From Ziziphus jujuba (taxonomy: Eukaryota; Streptophyta; Magnoliopsida; Rosales; Rhamnaceae), in the NCBI RefSeq assembly GCF_031755915.1, contig NC_083390.1, forward strand, positions 26,733,001 through 26,797,000: a DNA stretch of 64,000 nucleotides. The letters are read 5' to 3'. Shown in pieces: positions 59,631-64,000 of the stretch. The first letter of the stretch is position 1; every line of letters begins with the position of its first letter. Below the pieces are notes generated by a model. It was not told where the DNA came from and did no database searches. It saw only the letters and a list, made by a program, of their open reading frames with translations. The position numbers and the translations under genes were made by a program.

Positions 59631-60571
59631 CAAATTTTGTTCAGGTTTGATATATCTTTATTTGCTTTATTTGTTTTTGTGTTATTCTGCAATTTTAGCA
59701 TTAGGTTAAGGTTGCATCCATCCCATACACATTCTGCATCTTAGAAAAAAAAATTCATTCCTAGTTGAATTAGGATTTCCTAGTTTTACCGTATTTTTTT
59801 TTTTGTTTTTTAGTTTGATGGTTGTCTTTCATCATTGTTCTTTTAATTTGGTTATTGTTGATTTTTCTTTGCTGTTGTAGTCTTAAATATTTGCATTCAT
59901 TGATTCAAAAAAAAATATATATATATCGGTTTGTTGAAAATTGGTGTTGAAGTTTGTTGCTGGAAATTTCTTGTAACTGCTGCTTTGTTGATTATTTATT
60001 CCATATTTGGAGTTTCTGGAGAGTTACTTTTGCTGCAGGATATTTGAGTTTGAGTGCTAAATTATTTGGATTAAAATTAGTTAAAGGATTTGATACAAAA
60101 ACTTGAATTACAAAGAACAACAACCAACAACTTTTCTATATTTTTGTTCTCTTTGATTCTTGTTCGTATTTGAATTTCCTTTTCTAGAATTTTATTCTTG
60201 AACTCATAATCTATTACTATCTGGTCCAGTTCTTCAAAATGCCAAAGTTTTCCCATTAATTTGCTTTATTTTGCCTAGAAAAGCCGAAACTAGGTTTTGT
60301 TGGATTCTTTCGGTATTGCCTACTTTTAGCTACTGTTTTATTGATACGTTTAATTAAAACATACTTGTAATCTAATTGCTGTTTTATGGGTGTTTTAATT
60401 AGAACTTTGAGTTAATTCTTTGAGTGGAACAAAGCAAGAGAGTGTGAGCTTAAAAGAGGGTAAAAGCCGAAACTAGTGTGCAAACACGAGTGTCGAGACC
60501 TTGTTTGAGTGAAACACGTGAGGGAGTGAATATTGTGAGGATTTATTTTATTTTTGCATTATTTTACTAAC
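59631..60571 (+). other. Untranslated leader of Element 5
   Basis: Shorter than in other copies (about 0.94 kb); the part with the second and third A-runs is missing around 59915. No gene. Confidence 0.7.
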
Positions 60572-63043
60572 ATGGCAGATTCTAGAATAAGAAGAGGAGA
60601 CACACCATTGAGAATTAATGAAGAAGAGTCCGTAGGATTTCATGGTGATCCACGAGCTACCGGGAGTGGTGAGCAAACAGAATTGAAAGCTGTTTTGGAA
60701 CAATTACAGCGGGTGAGTGCTCAAGTTGAGCACATGAATCAAATGATGGGAAGGCTAGAAGTTTCCCAAGGAATGCCAAACACAAGAAATAGGCAAGAAT
60801 TCCATGAAGGTCGAGGTCGAGGACGAGGAGGCCGTGAGAGACCGAGAGAGGAATTTGAGGAGGAGAATTTCGGTGGAGACTTTAAGGAAGGCATGGACGA
60901 AACCTTTTCTGTCCAAGAGAGAGCTGGCTGAGGATGGTATAGGAGGGAATAAACAGATGACAATCTTAGCAATATCAAGATCAACGTCCCACCATTCATG
61001 GGAAAAAGTGATCCCAACGCATATTTGGAATGGGAAGAAAAGATGGAGATGATATTCGACTGCCATAATTATTCGGAGGGTAAGAAGGTGAAGTTGGCAG
61101 CAATGGAGTTTGGCCATTATGCACTCCAATGGTGGACAAATGAGCAAGGCACCCGGAGGAGAGTTGGTGATGACTTGATCACAACATGGCGACAAATGAA
61201 AGGAGCCATGAGAAAACAATTTGTGCCATCACATTACCATAGGTTGCTGCATCAAAGGCTTCAATCTTTGTCTCAAGGAAGTAGGTCCGTGGAGGATTAT
61301 TACAAAGAGATGAAGATGCTCATGATGAGGCTGAATATGAATGAGGATAGGGAGGCAACAATGGAGAGATTTCTTGGTGGTTTGAACCGAGACATTGCCA
61401 ACTAGCTTGAATTGCAACAATACTTGGAGTTGGAGGAGATGTTGCATGTAGCCATGAAGCTTGAACAGCAATTCAAGAGGAAGGGTAGAGCTCATGGTTT
61501 GGAAGGGTTTCATACAGCGAGTGGATGAATTCAACTAGTTGGAGGAACAATCCAATGTTCGAGCCAAAGATAAAACCGAATGAAAATGAAGGAAGTGTTA
61601 CTCGGCCAAAGAAAGATAATCAAGCCGACCTTGTTCAAGCACACAAATCTAAAGGTAAATCTGATCCTAAGCCTTCAAGGGCTAGAGATATTGCTTGCTT
61701 TAAGTGCCAGGGTCGAGGACATATTGCTAACCAATGCCCAAATCAAAGAATCATGGTGCTGGAGGATAATAACGAGTTGGAATCCGATAGTGATGAAGCT
61801 GAAATTGAGGCCGAGCATGAAAAAGAAGAACTTGAAGAAGAAGCCAAGACACTACATGGAACCAATGCCGAATTAAACTTGGTTTCTAGGAGAGTTCTTG
61901 CTACATACAAAGATAAGGATGAAATTCAAAGAGACAACATCTTCCACACCCAATGTGAAATTCAAGGTAACATATGTAGTATGATCATAGATAGTGGGAG
62001 TTGTGCAAATGTAATTAGTAGCATGGTAGTTGAAAAATTAGGCTTAAAAACTATTAAACATCCCGAACCTTATAGATTACAATGGCTTAATGATAGTGGT
62101 GAGATGAAAGTTAATAAACAAGCCAAAGTAAAATTCAGCAAAGATAAATATGTGGATGATGTGTTGTGTGATGTTGTGTCTATGCATGCTGGTCATATAT
62201 TGTTGGGGAGGCCATGGCAATTTGATAAAAATGGCACACATTATGGGAGGGAGAACTCTATTGTTTTTAAGATTAATGGCAAGAAGGTTAAGCTGGAGTC
62301 ATTGACCCCGAAGGAGGTTTTTAGAGACCAATTACAAATACAACAAATGAGGGAAGTGGAAAGGCTCAAAGAGAAGGCTAGTATGGTACCAAGGGTTCCA
62401 TCCATTCAAGAGGGGAAAGGTGATCTTGCTGTCCAAGGTAAGTCCTCTAAAACCCAGGTCGAGTGGAAAAATTTAAACAAATCCGAGAGTAAGAAAATTG
62501 GAGCAAAAGCCGAGAGTGATGCAAAATTCAATGAATCAATGAGTGAGAAAGGAAAAGAAAGAAAATAGAGGAAAAATAGAAATTTTTATCTTAGCTTTGG
62601 TGATGTTAATAAATTAATTATGAATAAGAAATCATTGCTGACCATAAATTTTAAAGATACTTATTTAAAGATGTCTTCATTGCATAGAACTTTATCTGCA
62701 TTGTTGAAAGCTTTACTTAGTAGAAATTTGAAAATTTGGAAAAGATTATTTGCTAACTTTAAAGAAAGTAATTTTTGCTATAATGAGCATGTATTTTTAG
62801 TTGTTGTTGTGATAGTGTTTGATCCAGGAGATTTGCACTTGAGGAAGGAGAGGTTTCTCGAGCAGCGGAAATCAAAACTTATGCCACGAGGAGATGGATC
62901 TTTTTAAGTTTTGGAAAGGATCAATGAAAACACCTACACGCTTGATTTACCGGGTTAGTATAACATGAGTGCTGCATTTAATGTTGCTGATTTGTTCCCA
63001 TTTGCTGCAGGTGATGATCCAGATTTGAGGACAAATCCTTTTC

Positions 63044-63056
63044 AAGAGGAGGGGAA
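63044..63056 (+). promoter_or_regulatory. Polypurine tract of Element 5
   Basis: AAGAGGAGGGGAA, directly before the 3' LTR. Confidence 0.88.
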
Positions 63057-63181
63057 TGATGTGATTCCGCCCGAACCTGCTCAACCGACAACCCACTTGG
63101 GTGCCGACCCGATACAAATGAAGACTGGGCCGATCACTAGGGCTCAAGTTAAGAAGTTTAAGGAAAACATTGTTGCTTTTA
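63057..63181 (+). repeat. 3' LTR of Element 5, first 125 bases
   Basis: Matches 58476-58600 and then breaks off at TTGCTTTTA where another LTR starts; the remainder should appear beyond the window, preceded by the duplicate TTTTA. Confidence 0.88.
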
Positions 63182-64000
63182 TGATGTGATTCCGCCCCGA
63201 GCCCGCTCCACCGATAACCCGCTGGGGTGCTGACTTGACACGGATGAAGACTAGGCCAATCACAAGAGCTCAAATTAAGCGATTTAAGGACAACATGAGA
63301 GTATTTATACAGGGGGTAATCAATCTCAACAGAGCTTGTCCATACTTGAAGATACAAAGCCTATTCTAAGCATCCAAGTGGTGGAAGTCAATACGGACGG
63401 TGGTGACGGTTTTGGTACATGTTTGGAGTCCGGGAAGCATGAAATGGTTCCAATGCTTTATGGGTTCAATACATATGCCTAAGAGGTCATGGAATCAAGT
63501 TAAATCAGCCTCAAATGCAATCAAAAAGGGCTTGTACGGACAGCATCAACAATTTGGCCGAATTTGCTGTATTGCTTGCTGGCTTTACTGTATTTTACTG
63601 TATTAGCCTTTTCTTATTTTTCCAAGCATGGGCAACGTGTGGGACTTCATATTCAGCTTATTTGGCATCCTAGAAAGCATCTAGAAGCTGATTTGAAGCT
63701 CAAAGAGGTCAAAGATTGGTCAAAGTCAAATTAGTCAAAAAGCTAGTATTATAGTTTCCTAATTTTATTCTACTTTTTGTTTTAGGAAACTACCATTACT
63801 TTTTAGTTTATTTATTTATTTTCTGGACAAATAAGTTTAGGAAAGTTATTATTTTATTATTTTCATTGTAAATTAATTAATTCCTAATTCAAAATAAAGG
63901 AATTAATTAATCAATTTTAGTTTAGGAAACTTAGTTTAGGATATATTAGAATTCGGTCAAGTTTCCTAATTCATATAGGAGTCCGGTTTTGAATTAATTT
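63182..64000 (+). repeat. LTR nested in the 3' LTR of Element 5, runs off the window
   Basis: Begins TGATGTGATTCCGCCCCG and follows the LTR order of the family to the edge (819 bases seen). Whether solo or attached to an element cannot be told. Confidence 0.87.

Larger units (their letters stand above)
60572..63181 (+). pseudogene. gag-protease plus scrambled pol remnant of Element 5
   Basis: ATG 60572 (MADSRIRRGDTPLRINEEE). Stops at TGA 60929-60931, TAA 60950-60952, TAG 61403-61405 (IAN-stop-LELQQ, Q codon lost), a frameshift near 61485, TAG 62566-62568, TAA 62905-62907. Gag (GKSDPNAYLEWEEKMEMIFD), zinc knuckle CFKCQGRGHIANQC (about 61700-61740) and protease MIIDSGSCANVIS (about 61980) are clear. 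The module [53 protein letters not shown] lies at 62686-62880. No RT, RNase H or integrase core. The frame then enters the 3' LTR (GPITRAQVKKFKENIVAF) and is cut by the nested LTR. Confidence 0.9.
58476..64000 (+). mobile_element. Element 5: Ty3/gypsy subtype B element, right end beyond the window
   Basis: 5' LTR, PBS, leader, gag-protease with scrambled pol remnant, PPT and the start of the 3' LTR are present; the 3' LTR is interrupted at 63182 by another LTR that runs to the edge. Left flank CTATT (58471-58475); the right flank is out of view. Confidence 0.9.

Overview
The window is nuclear DNA of a flowering plant, almost certainly a eudicot. It holds a decayed block of plastid DNA, a dense nest of LTR retrotransposons primed by initiator-tRNA-Met, and an AT-rich stretch with few genes. 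No intact protein-coding gene was found. Every long reading frame belongs to a retroelement or to a broken plastid-gene copy, as expected of pericentromeric or repeat-rich intergenic DNA.

Layout. (a) 1-187 and 8416-15112: a nuclear plastid insertion (NUPT) colinear with the IR/LSC junction: ycf2 (minus strand), trnI-CAU, rpl23, rpl2, rps19, rpl22, rps3, rpl16. Its ycf2 copy is split by Element 1 (188-8415), a full-length Ty3/gypsy element with a perfect TTCAA target duplication. (b) 15113-28700: Element 2, a hybrid Ty3 element that cuts rpl16. It carries a reverse solo LTR in its 5' LTR and a complete Ty1/copia element (21705-27882) in its 3' LTR. (c) 28701-30367: a truncated long inverted repeat, then AT-rich DNA with a copy of a 3'-flanking sequence seen again at 48 kb. 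(d) 30368-45793: Element 3 (TSD TATAA), carrying a reverse three-LTR composite element (32629-39821) and an aberrant 2273-bp insertion with two identical LTR termini facing outward (43217-45489). (e) 45960-47058: a solo LTR (TSD ATATA). (f) 47-58 kb: a remnant of a jasmonate-induced-protein-like gene, exon-like blocks of an unidentified minus-strand gene, hairpin-rich repeats, a copia RNase H remnant and a perfect 61-bp inverted repeat. (g) 58476-64000: Element 5 and a further LTR nested in its 3' LTR, both running off the window.

How the parts relate. Five of the Ty3 copies form one family with two LTR subtypes. Subtype A (LTR starting TGATGCGAATCC) is the autonomous form: Element 1 has gag, protease, RT, RNase H and integrase, and its polyprotein frame continues about 100 codons into the 3' LTR. 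Subtype B (LTR starting TGATGTGATTCC) is a non-autonomous form: gag and protease are kept, but RT-RNase H-integrase is replaced by a short scrambled module made of an integrase piece, an RT piece and the integrase C-terminus. The same module occurs in four separate copies, so it was copied as a unit, presumably in trans by subtype A enzymes. This two-partner system, and the hybrid made from both subtypes (Element 2), is the most interesting content of the window.

Limits: coordinates of LTR ends, TSDs, PBS and PPT were read directly from the bases. Family names come from recognising motifs, not from a search. Clade assignment (CRM-like chromovirus) is inference.
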